DNA of 49,893 bases, taken from contig CANRHN010000008.1 in the NCBI GenBank assembly GCA_947630425.1, forward strand, positions 1 through 49,893, in the 5' to 3' direction. Position numbers and translations under genes: made by a program. The notes below the pieces were generated by a model. That model made no database searches, was not told the origin of the DNA, and saw only the letters and a program-made list of their open reading frames with translations. The stretch is from an uncultured Clostridia bacterium (GTDB lineage: Bacteria; Bacillota; Clostridia; Christensenellales; CAG-314). Below, piece by piece: positions 26,267-34,200 of the stretch (positions are counted from its first letter, which is position 1; the number at the start of each line of letters is the position of its first letter).

Positions 26267-26342
26267 GCAAAAATTCTGTTTAACAAAAAAGTCGGCTTCC
26301 GAATTCCGTTTACTCTCCCACCCCAAAATTTAGCATATAACC
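26267..26342 (-). repeat. Structured intergenic repeat, copy 3 (terminal fragment)
   Basis: On the minus strand this aligns with the first ~75 bases of copies 1 and 2 (TATGCTAAAT, TTTTGGGGTG, AGTAAAC, CGGAAGCCGACTT, GAATTTT). The rest of the element is absent. It lies immediately before the operon terminator. Confidence 0.75.
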
Positions 26343-26375
26343 AAAAATCTCACCCACTTTGCGGTGAGATTTTTT
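26343..26375 (+). terminator. Terminator of the ribosomal super-operon
   Basis: Stem AAAAATCTCACC/GGTGAGATTTTT with an 8-base loop and a run of six T (26370-26375), followed by G. Strong Rho-independent form, 163 bases after rplQ. Confidence 0.9.
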
Positions 26376-26386
26376 GTTTGCACTCA

Positions 26387-26415
26387 TTGACACGATTTGC
26401 GTCAGATGTTATAAT
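26387..26415 (+). promoter_or_regulatory. Promoter of the small membrane-protein gene
   Basis: Perfect TTGACA (26387-26392), 17-base spacer, TATAAT (26410-26415), directly after the operon terminator. Confidence 0.85.
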
Positions 26416-26473
26416 AAAAACGATATCCGTCAGGATTTTGCCCTGCCAAACAAAAGACTTTGAGGACTACCAG

Positions 26474-26989
26474 ATGAAGACAAAAAGATTTGTCGCTGCT
26501 CCGGGCATGTTTGCGCTGTTTTTTCTGATAACAGCCGCTACTGTTGCGGGCGTGGCAGTGTATCTTGTATATGCGTTGAAAAATCCGATCGAGGACTTGG
26601 TGATCACAGTCTTTTTGTCGGTTCTTTTGTTCTGTATGGCGGTGGCATTGTTTGTTATCGGCTTCACCATGGGCGCATTCGATGTGGTGAGGGTTCAGAC
26701 GGAGGAAATCACCGTCATGCGCATTTCCAAAAAGGTGCGCAGCTATCGCTTCAGCCAAAACACGCAAATTTACGTGCAAAAGAGCAACAAGGGCGTATCG
26801 CAGTACATAGAAGTGCAGTTCCCCGAGTACTTTGAGTCGGAAAAGCTCGGAATTCGCGGCGTGCGTATGAGAGAAGGCTATATTTGCATTTCTTACAGTG
26901 ACGCGAGATTCCAATTTGTATGCGATGTGGTGCAGAACTACAAAAACAATGTTGAACCGATAGAAAACCCGAGCGTGTGGGAATATTGA
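26474..26989 (+). CDS. Small membrane protein with soluble beta-rich C-terminal domain, function unknown
   Basis: 171 residues from the ATG at 26474; GAGG lies 8 bases upstream. Two hydrophobic helices (~11-35 and ~43-67) are followed by a ~100-residue soluble part with alternating hydrophobic strands (EITVMRIS, VRSYRFSQNTQIYV, YIEVQF, YICISY) and a final helix. The layout resembles bacterial PH-like membrane proteins, but I see no diagnostic motif. It has its own strong promoter and is followed by a hairpin terminator, so it stands alone. Confidence 0.7.
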   Translation: MKTKRFVAAPGMFALFFLITAATVAGVAVYLVYALKNPIEDLVITVFLSVLLFCMAVALFVIGFTMGAFDVVRVQTEEITVMRISKKVRSYRFSQNTQIYVQKSNKGVSQYIEVQFPEYFESEKLGIRGVRMREGYICISYSDARFQFVCDVVQNYKNNVEPIENPSVWEY

Positions 26990-27055
26990 CGCGATTGTCG
27001 GACAAACTGACGGTATCGGCAAGTATATTTGTGCATTTTGAAATTGAGTAAGAAT

Positions 27056-27083
27056 GGGACGGCGGCAATGTTGCCACCGTCCC
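27056..27083. terminator. Hairpin between convergent genes
   Basis: GGGACGG-GGCAA-tg-TTGCC-CCGTCCC, 12 paired bases with one mismatch. The T-run on either side is imperfect, but its place between two converging genes fits a terminator. Confidence 0.6.
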
Positions 27084-27136
27084 GTATCTATAAAAAAATC
27101 TTTTTTCCGCTCCTCGCCAAACGTATGCTTTTACAA

Positions 27137-28123
27137 TCACTTTTTCGGTTGTTTGTTTTCCCAAGTGATTTGTTGCTCTGTCCTCATCGGGTAAACGGTC
27201 AGGCTTGTCCCGTCGAGATTTTCGCCGTGCATATCCACCGCCGTAAGACATCCGTTGTTGTAGGTTGTGTAGTAGTAAATTCCGCGCGTGGTGTTGCAAC
27301 AACTTGAGTATATCGTGTATTCGTAGCCATGTTCTACGGCGCAACTGCCCTTTTGCTGCGCTACAACGCCCAACAGCTGAAAGAAATGTCCCACGCTGCT
27401 CGCCTCGTCGCTATCGCACACGGAGTTGTTCAGGGCAAACGCGGCGCGTACAAAACGACCGGCTGAGCTTAAGTCCCCCGGCAAGCCGAACCCGCCCATA
27501 CCGCGGCTGTAGGTTTGCAGCGACAGTTGGGGCGCAAAGCGGTTGGTTGCAATTTCGCGCGTTGAACCCATGTGGTGCGACAAATTCAGCAGGTGAAAGT
27601 CGAAGGTGGGGCTGTTGGTCATCACGCCTACGGGATTGTCGTAAATTTTGAGTCCGTCAACGGTGCTTTCCACGACAATGGAGCTTTCGCTGTCGGCAAT
27701 GTGCCAATGCAGCGGCGACGCAGGCAGCTGTTCACTGAAATTTTCCGCACACATATTGACATTTTTCAGCAATTCGCGCGCTTCCGAAACGGTCTTGCAT
27801 TGAGAAAGCACAAACGGTATAAATTCAAACGGGGCTATGTTTTTCTTGTTTTCTTCAAGTGGAAAGTAGTGCGCGTATTGCGGAAAATTCAACCCCGCCA
27901 TCGACAACCCCGCCTCGTTGGTTGCGTCGTAGTAAAGAGGGTAGTTTTCCACCACAAACGCCATGCCGATCAGGGCGTAGTGAGTTTTGCATGCGGGCGC
28001 GTGACGAAAAACAAATTCGTAGTTGCGCGGAGTTACAGTCACCGCTTCGTTGTAGCTGAATTCATAGTCCAAATTTCTACCAAAGTAGTGGTCGTTTGTT
28101 TTGAACGAAATGGAAGTACACAT
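27137..28123 (-). CDS. Choloylglycine hydrolase / penicillin V acylase family protein
   Basis: 328 residues from the ATG at 28123; GGGAGAGG lies upstream. The start is decided by chemistry: the nucleophile is Cys2 (MCTSI), exposed after methionine removal. R16 and D19 (GRNLD), the GLNFP asparagine region, 'MTNSPTFDFHL' and 'SSAGRFVRAAF' with its arginine match the active-site set of this Ntn-hydrolase family. No signal peptide, so cytosolic. Members hydrolyse conjugated bile salts, penicillin V or N-acyl signals; the substrate cannot be told from sequence by eye. It has its own promoter and is divergent from a small exported protein. Confidence 0.88.
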   Translation of the reverse strand: MCTSISFKTNDHYFGRNLDYEFSYNEAVTVTPRNYEFVFRHAPACKTHYALIGMAFVVENYPLYYDATNEAGLSMAGLNFPQYAHYFPLEENKKNIAPFEFIPFVLSQCKTVSEARELLKNVNMCAENFSEQLPASPLHWHIADSESSIVVESTVDGLKIYDNPVGVMTNSPTFDFHLLNLSHHMGSTREIATNRFAPQLSLQTYSRGMGGFGLPGDLSSAGRFVRAAFALNNSVCDSDEASSVGHFFQLLGVVAQQKGSCAVEHGYEYTIYSSCCNTTRGIYYYTTYNNGCLTAVDMHGENLDGTSLTVYPMRTEQQITWENKQPKK

Positions 28124-28153
28124 TTTTCCTCTCCCTGTTTTGTCGTAATGAGT

Positions 28154-28182
28154 ATTATACTGCAAGCAACGGAAAAAATCAA
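28154..28182 (-). promoter_or_regulatory. Promoter of the choloylglycine-hydrolase-family gene
   Basis: Minus-strand TTGATT (28182-28177), 17-base spacer, TATAAT (28159-28154); start codon about 31 bases downstream. Confidence 0.8.
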
Positions 28183-28256
28183 CACGTAATTTTCGCCGTC
28201 GAGGCAGTTTCAAAAAGTTTGGCGTGTGGATTTTTCGTAATTTTTTGTTGCGTAAC

Positions 28257-28285
28257 TGTACACAATAGCAACAGTGTGGTACAAT
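28257..28285 (+). promoter_or_regulatory. Promoter-like element abutting a start codon
   Basis: TGTACA (28257-28262), 17-base spacer, TACAAT (28280-28285). The -10 box touches the ATG at 28286, so a transcript from it would start after that ATG. Either the promoter is elsewhere or translation begins further in. Confidence 0.4.
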
Positions 28286-28744
28286 ATGAAAGCAAAAAAA
28301 TTCTTTTTTACGGCGGTGGTTTCAATCATGTGTTTGTGTTGTGTGGTTTTCGGTGCAGCGGGTGCAAAGCCTGCTCGCAAGTTGGACGCAGAAGAACGTC
28401 CGTTTGAAATTTTTACTACGCTCGCTCAACTGAACGAGTATCGCCAAAGTCACGAGGGGGATTTTTTCAACCTTACCGATGAGCAGTATGCTTGTTACGA
28501 CGAGGAATTTTTCGAAAAAAACGCTTTGGTAATGTTTTTGACTCAGGGAATGAGCGGATCTATCCGTTGCGTCGCGGAGGAATGTCGTTTGGAAAACACA
28601 ACGCTGTACGTGCGCGTCAAGGAACTCAGTCCGCCAATGCACACAATGGATTTGCACTACAACACTTTGGCGGTTGCCGTGCCTCGCAACGCGGCGAAAG
28701 ACATCACGGCAGTTTACGTCGAGGCGCATAGAGTAGAGCTTTGA
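28286..28744 (+). CDS. Small exported protein, possibly PrcB-like
   Basis: 152 residues. K-rich start, hydrophobic helix (~6-27) and FGAAGAKP give a Sec signal peptide; cysteines at ~16-19 make a lipoprotein less likely but possible. The mature ~120 residues contain F.TLAQLNEY, YDEEFFEKNALVMFLTQGMSGSIR, and LHYNTLAVAVPR, a pattern I associate with PrcB C-terminal-like domains in clostridial exported proteins. No ribosome site is visible. A later start at M15 (28328) would shorten the signal peptide's basic end and is less likely. Function unknown. Confidence 0.65.
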   Translation: MKAKKFFFTAVVSIMCLCCVVFGAAGAKPARKLDAEERPFEIFTTLAQLNEYRQSHEGDFFNLTDEQYACYDEEFFEKNALVMFLTQGMSGSIRCVAEECRLENTTLYVRVKELSPPMHTMDLHYNTLAVAVPRNAAKDITAVYVEAHRVEL

Positions 28745-28803
28745 CGTGTTCAAAGGGCTTGGAAAAACGCGCGGACTCATTGAGTTTTGCCTTGTTCTTT
28801 TAA

Positions 28804-28832
28804 TAGACAAAAACAAATTTCTGTGAGATAAT
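28804..28832 (+). promoter_or_regulatory. Possible promoter of the FprA-like gene
   Basis: TAGACA (28804-28809), 17-base spacer, GATAAT (28827-28832), 26 bases before the ATG. Confidence 0.5.
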
Positions 28833-28858
28833 TTTTATATAAACGGCAGAGGTAAAAA

Positions 28859-30010
28859 ATGAAATTGAACAAAGATATACGCTACATCGGCGTAAACGAT
28901 CACAAGATTGATTTGTTTGAAGGGCAATATGTCGTTTCCAACGGCATGGCGTACAACAGCTATGTGGTAATGGACGACAAAATTGCCGTTATGGACACGG
29001 TAGACAGGCATTTTGCAAACGAGTGGCTTGCAAATCTTGCCGTCGAGCTGAACGGACGTAAACCCGACTATCTTGTCGTTCAGCACATGGAACCGGATCA
29101 CAGCGGTAGTATAGAGGCGTTCCTCAAGGTCTACCCCGACGTTACCGTTGTCGGCAACGCCAAAACATTTTTGTTGCTCGGCAATTTTCTCGGCAAAAAC
29201 AGCGCGCCTTACCGTCTCGAAGTAAAGGACGGCGAAACGCTCTCGTTGGGGCGTCACAGCTTGACGTTTGTGTTTGCGCCCATGGTGCATTGGCCCGAGG
29301 TCATGGTCAGCTACGACGCGTATGCAAAAACGCTGTTTTCCGCCGACGGTTTCGGCAAGTTCGGCGCATTGGACGCAGACGAGGAGTGGGATTGTGAAGC
29401 TCGCCGCTATTACTTCGGCATTGTGGGCAAGTATGGTCCGTCGGTACAAATGCTGCTCAAAAAAGCCGCCGCATTGGACATTCAGACCATTTGTCCTTTG
29501 CACGGTCCCGTTCTGTCGGAAAATCTCGGGCACTACCTGGAACTGTACAACACTTGGTCGAGCTACGGCACGGAAAGCGACGGCGTGTGCATTTGCTACA
29601 CTTCGGTGTACGGGCACACAAAACAAGCGGTGGAATTGCTGCGCGACGAGTTGACGAAAAACGGTTGCCCCAAGGTTTCCGTTGCGGATCTTGCCCGTGA
29701 CGACATGGCAGAGGCGGTAGAGGACGCATTTCGTTACGGCAAATTGGTTTTGGCAACTACGACCTACAATGCGAGCGTATTTCCCTTTATGCACGACTTT
29801 GTAACGCGGTTAGTCGAACACAACTATCAAAACAAAAGAGTGGCAATCATCGAAAACGGCAGTTGGGCGCCCGCGGCGGCGAAGGTCTTAAACCAACTGC
29901 TCGCTCCTTGCAAAAACTTGACCTTTGAGGGTACGGTGACGATTTTTTCCGCGCTTACGGACGAAAACCGCGCGCAAATTGCAGATTTGGCAAAAAAATT
30001 GTGCGAGTAG
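28859..30010 (+). CDS. FprA-family A-type flavoprotein (diiron oxygen/NO reductase)
   Basis: 383 residues. N-terminal metallo-beta-lactamase-like domain with the diiron ligand motif HMEPDHSGS (~82-90), a later HWPE (~141) and CPLHGPVLSE (~216-225). C-terminal flavodoxin domain with FMN loop 'YTSVYGHTKQAV' and 'TTTYNASVFPFMHDF'. These enzymes reduce O2 to water or NO to N2O in anaerobes, fed by rubredoxin-type donors; a rubrerythrin gene is in the same window. AGAGGT precedes the ATG. Its stop codon shares its last base with repeat copy 2. Confidence 0.93.
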   Translation: MKLNKDIRYIGVNDHKIDLFEGQYVVSNGMAYNSYVVMDDKIAVMDTVDRHFANEWLANLAVELNGRKPDYLVVQHMEPDHSGSIEAFLKVYPDVTVVGNAKTFLLLGNFLGKNSAPYRLEVKDGETLSLGRHSLTFVFAPMVHWPEVMVSYDAYAKTLFSADGFGKFGALDADEEWDCEARRYYFGIVGKYGPSVQMLLKKAAALDIQTICPLHGPVLSENLGHYLELYNTWSSYGTESDGVCICYTSVYGHTKQAVELLRDELTKNGCPKVSVADLARDDMAEAVEDAFRYGKLVLATTTYNASVFPFMHDFVTRLVEHNYQNKRVAIIENGSWAPAAAKVLNQLLAPCKNLTFEGTVTIFSALTDENRAQIADLAKKLCE

Positions 30011-30486
30011 GCTCTATGTCAAATGTTGGGGTGAAAAAAAATTTATAAAGAAAAATGTCTACTCCACCCCAACATTGTGCCATTAGAGCCACCGACCAAA
30101 CGCGAGGCGGTCGGATGGACTTGACACTCCTCTAAAAAAGAAATAAAAGCTCTTTAGAAAATTTTTAATAAAAAAAGCGTACACTTCTGTGCTTGGTGTC
30201 TACGCCATCGTGACCCTACGGGCGCGTTGCGCCGCCTCGGTCGGACTACTAAGGAAGCCGCTGCACGCGGCTTCTTTTAATTTGACTTTCGCTGGGGTCT
30301 CCCGTACCCCCAGCACCCCCGGGGTGGTCTGCAATCTCGGTACACGCCCGCGATTGCAGGCGGAATTTTCGCTTTCTCCGCTACTACGGACGAAACGTCC
30401 GTCTCCGCGCGCGAAAATACCTATTTAATATGGAAGTCGGCAACTGTATTCTGTTTACTTCCCCAATTATATATTTAGCATAGAAC
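30010..30486 (-). repeat. Structured intergenic repeat, copy 2 (inverted relative to copy 1)
   Basis: Read on the minus strand it follows copy 1 in order: left arm, ACGGACG-ttt-CGTCCGT hairpin, CTGCAATC/GATTGCAG, GCTGGGG/CCCCAGC, a GAAGCCGC/GCGGCTTC hairpin (30254-30274), the GTACGCT block, and the 53-base identical block. It lacks copy 1's 115-base module and has an extra ~60-base insertion in the terminal GGCTC hairpin. It fills the space between the FprA-like gene and the pth terminator and must form the 3' untranslated region of one or both. Confidence 0.85.
30019..30079. repeat. Short inverted-repeat insertion nested in repeat copy 2
   Basis: AATGTTGGGGTG (30022-30033) and CACCCCAACATT (30065-30076) are a perfect 12-bp inverted pair around 31 A/T-rich bases. 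It sits exactly in the loop of the element's terminal hairpin, where copy 1 has only a few bases. Eleven bases of the arm also occur at the left end of copy 1 (350-360). Confidence 0.7.
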
Positions 30487-30489
30487 TCT

Positions 30490-30521
30490 AAAAAAAAGGC
30501 AGTTTCCGTTTGGGAGCTGCT
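30490..30521 (-). terminator. Terminator of pth
   Basis: On the minus strand GCAG-TCC...GGA-CTGC-type hairpin followed by eight T, starting directly after the pth stop codon. Confidence 0.75.
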
Positions 30522-31088
30522 TTAATTTTTGCCGTTGTATTTTTGCATAATGTTGTCAATGGGGACGCCGTGAACAAATTCGCAAAGCGCGTTTGCGGCG
30601 GAGTCGAGCGCGGGGTTCAGCAAGTACATGTCCTCATCTGTCAGCTGCGACAACACGTAGTCTATTCGCGCCATCACCGTTTCCTTGCCGATACCAACGC
30701 GCACGCGAGGGAAATCCTCCGTGCCGAGAAGCTGTACAATGCTTTTCATGCCGTTGTGACTTCCCGCCGAGCCCTGTGCGCGAATTCGCAAATTGCCGAG
30801 CGGTATGTCGGTGTCGTCGTACACAACAATCAGGTTGCCCTTTTCCACCTTGTACTTGCGGCACAGTTCCGCAACAGCCTCCCCCGAGAGGTTCATATAG
30901 GTAACGGGTTTGGCGACAATCACCTTTGTACCGTTTACCTTGATGTGGGCGGTAACGGCTTTGCACTCCCCTTTGGCAAATTCGCCGCCAAGCTTTTCCA
31001 CAAGCCTGTCAACGGCGGCAAAGCCCATGTTGTGCGGCGTGTTGAAGTATTTTTTTTCGGGATTGCCAAGTCCTACAACAAGATACAT
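30522..31088 (-). CDS. pth: Peptidyl-tRNA hydrolase
   Basis: 188 residues. GLGNPEKKY start, catalytic His in TPHNMGF (~18-24), NLSG, YDDTDIPLG with the catalytic Asp, and GSAGSHNGMKSI. It frees tRNA from peptidyl-tRNAs dropped by ribosomes. GAGGA precedes the ATG. Divergent from mfd; pth next to mfd is a conserved pairing in Bacillota. Confidence 0.97.
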   Translation of the reverse strand: MYLVVGLGNPEKKYFNTPHNMGFAAVDRLVEKLGGEFAKGECKAVTAHIKVNGTKVIVAKPVTYMNLSGEAVAELCRKYKVEKGNLIVVYDDTDIPLGNLRIRAQGSAGSHNGMKSIVQLLGTEDFPRVRVGIGKETVMARIDYVLSQLTDEDMYLLNPALDSAANALCEFVHGVPIDNIMQKYNGKN

Positions 31089-31106
31089 AGTTTTTTCCTC
31101 GCGTTT

Positions 31107-31135
31107 ATCTTACCACAAAACCCGTCGATTGTAAA
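31107..31135 (-). promoter_or_regulatory. Promoter of pth
   Basis: Minus-strand TTTACA (31135-31130), 17-base spacer, TAAGAT (31112-31107). Confidence 0.65.
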
Positions 31136-31139
31136 CAAG

Positions 31140-31168
31140 TTTACAACAATGGCAAGATGTGATACAAT
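31140..31168 (+). promoter_or_regulatory. Promoter of mfd
   Basis: TTTACA (31140-31145), 17-base spacer, TACAAT (31163-31168). Its -35 box is five bases from the divergent pth -35 box. Confidence 0.75.
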
Positions 31169-31181
31169 GTGAGTGTAAAAG

Positions 31182-31236
31182 CTCGCGCGCCCCTTGTTGC
31201 CGCAATCCGATAAAAGGGTTCGGCAAAACGCGCGAG
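31182..31236 (+). promoter_or_regulatory. Large stem-loop in the mfd 5' untranslated region
   Basis: Outer stem CTCGCGCG (31182-31189) with CGCGCGAG (31229-31236); inner stem TTGCCG (31197-31202) with CGGCAA (31221-31226). It starts a few bases after the predicted transcription start and ends 13 bases before the ATG. No Shine-Dalgarno sequence is present between it and the ATG. Confidence 0.65.
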
Positions 31237-31249
31237 AAATCAAGACAAT

Positions 31250-34200
31250 ATGTACTATTTTTTTGATAGGGTAAATAATGTCGCAGCCTACAAAAAGCTG
31301 CTCAACGACACCCGTGACAAAAATTTTGTCGCGGCTTTTGGCGTGCAACCAAACGAAAAACCTTTTGTCGCCGCAAACGTGCCGAGCTTTGCGCTGTACG
31401 TCACAAGCGATTACGTAGAGGCGCAGCGTGTGTTGCGCACGGTGGAGGCTCTTGCGCCGGACAGGGCGGTGTTTCTGCCCGCAAAAGAGGATGTGCTGCT
31501 TTACAAAAACAACTATTCGCGCAACGCGGTGTTCAGTCGCAACTACGCCCTGCACCGAATACTTACGGGCGCAGAAGTGGCTGTAACAACCGTAGACGCC
31601 TTGACGCAACGCTTGCCCGACCGCAAAACTTTTTTTGACGGCTGTTTCACCCTGAAAAAGGGCGTTTGCTACGATACGACGATGCTTGTAAAAAAGCTTG
31701 TGGCGGTGGGTTACAAGCGCGTCGAAAGCATTTCCGCCGAGGGAGAATTTGTGTTGCGCGGCGACATACTTGACGTTGCCATGCCCTTCGAGCAGCGTTT
31801 TCGCGTGGATTTTTGGGACGACGAAATAGAGGCAATTCGCGCTGTCAACGACGAGGGCATTTCCGACAGAGAGTTGGAAAAGGCGGAGATTTACCCCCTT
31901 TACGACACCACCGGCGTTTCGCTTGACAAGCTGAAGGAGATAGAACGCTATGCAACGCGCGTGCGTTACAAATTGCCTCCCAATGCCGCGGCGCGTATAG
32001 AAGAAATTTTTTCTTCCTTAAGCGTTCGGGCTGCAGGCGGCGTTGTAGACAGCGGTTGGTTAGCTCCCTTTGTCGAGGGATCGTCGTTGGCAGACTACCT
32101 GCCCGTGGACGCGGTGGTGCTGTGGGACGAGCCGAGACAACTAAGTCAGCGAACGGCGTTTTTGTACCGCGAACACCTTCAACGCTTGGAAAATCTGTTG
32201 AAAGCGGGCGAAGTGTTACCAATGCACGAGCAAGCCCTTGTGGAACAGCAATCGGTGTTTCGCGTGGAGCTTCCCCAAATAGCGTTGCAAACGTTGCCAT
32301 ACCAAACGGATTGGTTTGCGCCTCAGGCGGTTTACAACTTCAAAACGGGCGCAATCGGCAATTACGCGACTTCCGTGGAAACGCTTGCCAAGGACATTCG
32401 CAATTGGTTGCGTTTGGGGTACGAAACGGTAATTTTTGCGGGAAGCGACGGCGTAAATCCCACAAAAGAAAAACTTGCCGAGTCGGGCACGTATGTCGTT
32501 GAGGCGGAAAGATTGGAACAAAACGCGGCAGACGCGTTGATTTTGCCCGTCGGCATAGAAAAAGGCTTTGTGTCGCACACCAACAAGTTGGTTGTGGTGG
32601 GCACGCGCGACCTCGGACGAGGACTTAACCGTCGGCAATTACACAAAAGTCGTAAACAGGCATTTTTGACGGTGGAAAAGGGCGACTACGTGGTACACGA
32701 TGTACACGGCATAGGTCTTTGCGAGGGCATAGAAAAACTTGCCACCCCCTCCGGCGAAACAAAAGATTATATCGTTGTGCTGTACAAAAACGGCGATCGT
32801 CTGTACGTTCCCGTGGACGCGTCCAACCTTCTTTCTCGTTACTCTGGCGGAGAAAACCCCGCGCTTTCCAAGTTGGGCGGAGAGGACTTTGCCAAGGTCA
32901 AAAACAAGGTAAAGGCAAGCGTTCGCGAGATGTCGATAAACCTGCTCAAGCTGTACGCCGAGAGGGAAAAATCCCGCGGGTTCAGATACCATGTGGACGA
33001 ATATCTTGACGAGGAATTCGAGCAGTACTTCCCCTACAAAGCCACAGAGGACCAACTGCGTTGTCAAAAGGAAATTGAAAGCGATCTTACAAGCGAACGC
33101 ATAATGGATCGCGTTTTGGTAGGCGACGTGGGCTACGGCAAAACGGAAGTGGCAATGCGCGCCGCCTTTGACGTGGTTTCCAACGGCTATCAGGTGGCGG
33201 TGCTTGCACCCACAACGATACTTGCCGAACAGCACTACAAGACATTCGGCGAGCGTATGTCGCATTTTGACATACGCGTTGCGTGTATCAACCGTTTCCG
33301 CACGGCAGACGAGCAAAAGGAAATTGTCAAAGCCGTTGCCAACGGAAACGTTGACATCATCATCGGTACGCACAGGCTGCTTTCAAAGGACATCGCCTTT
33401 AACAAATTGGGGTTGCTTATACTTGACGAGGAACAGCGTTTCGGCGTGGAGCATAAGGAAAAAATCAAATCGCTCAAAACCAACGTGGACGTGCTTACGA
33501 TGTCGGCTACGCCCATTCCTCGCACGCTGCACATGGCTCTTTCCGGCATAAGGGACATTTCAACCATAACAACGCCTCCCGTAGAGCGTATTGCCGTGGA
33601 AACCTTTGTTGTGGAGGAGAGCGAAGCGCTGTTGGTGGACGTCATAACGCGCGAATTGGCGCGGGGCGGACAGGTGTTTTGCGTGTACAATCGTGTGCAG
33701 GGAATAGATTCCTTTGCCGCAAAGCTCAGCGAATTGATGCCGAACGTGCGCTTTACGGTCGCCCACGGACAGATGGACGAGGTCGCGCTCGAGGACGCCG
33801 TGATGTCTTTTGCAGAGGGCAAGAGCGATGTGTTGGTGTGTACCACGATAATAGAAAACGGCATAGACATTCCCAACGTCAACACGTTGGTGGTGATGGA
33901 CGCCGACAAGCTTGGCTTGAGTCAGCTTTACCAACTCAGAGGCAGAGTGGGGCGCAGCAACAGGCTTGCCTACGCCTACTTTACCTACAGCCCCGACAAG
34001 GTGTTGAGCGAGGTGGCGTACAAACGGCTAAGCTCCATCACCGAGTACAGCGAATTGGGAAGCGGATTCAAAATTGCCATGAAAGACTTGGAAATTCGCG
34101 GCGCGGGCAACATTTTGGGACGGGAACAGCACGGACACATCATGAAAGTGGGCTACGACATGTATGCGCGCCTTTTGAAGGAAACCGTTGCGGAACTCAA

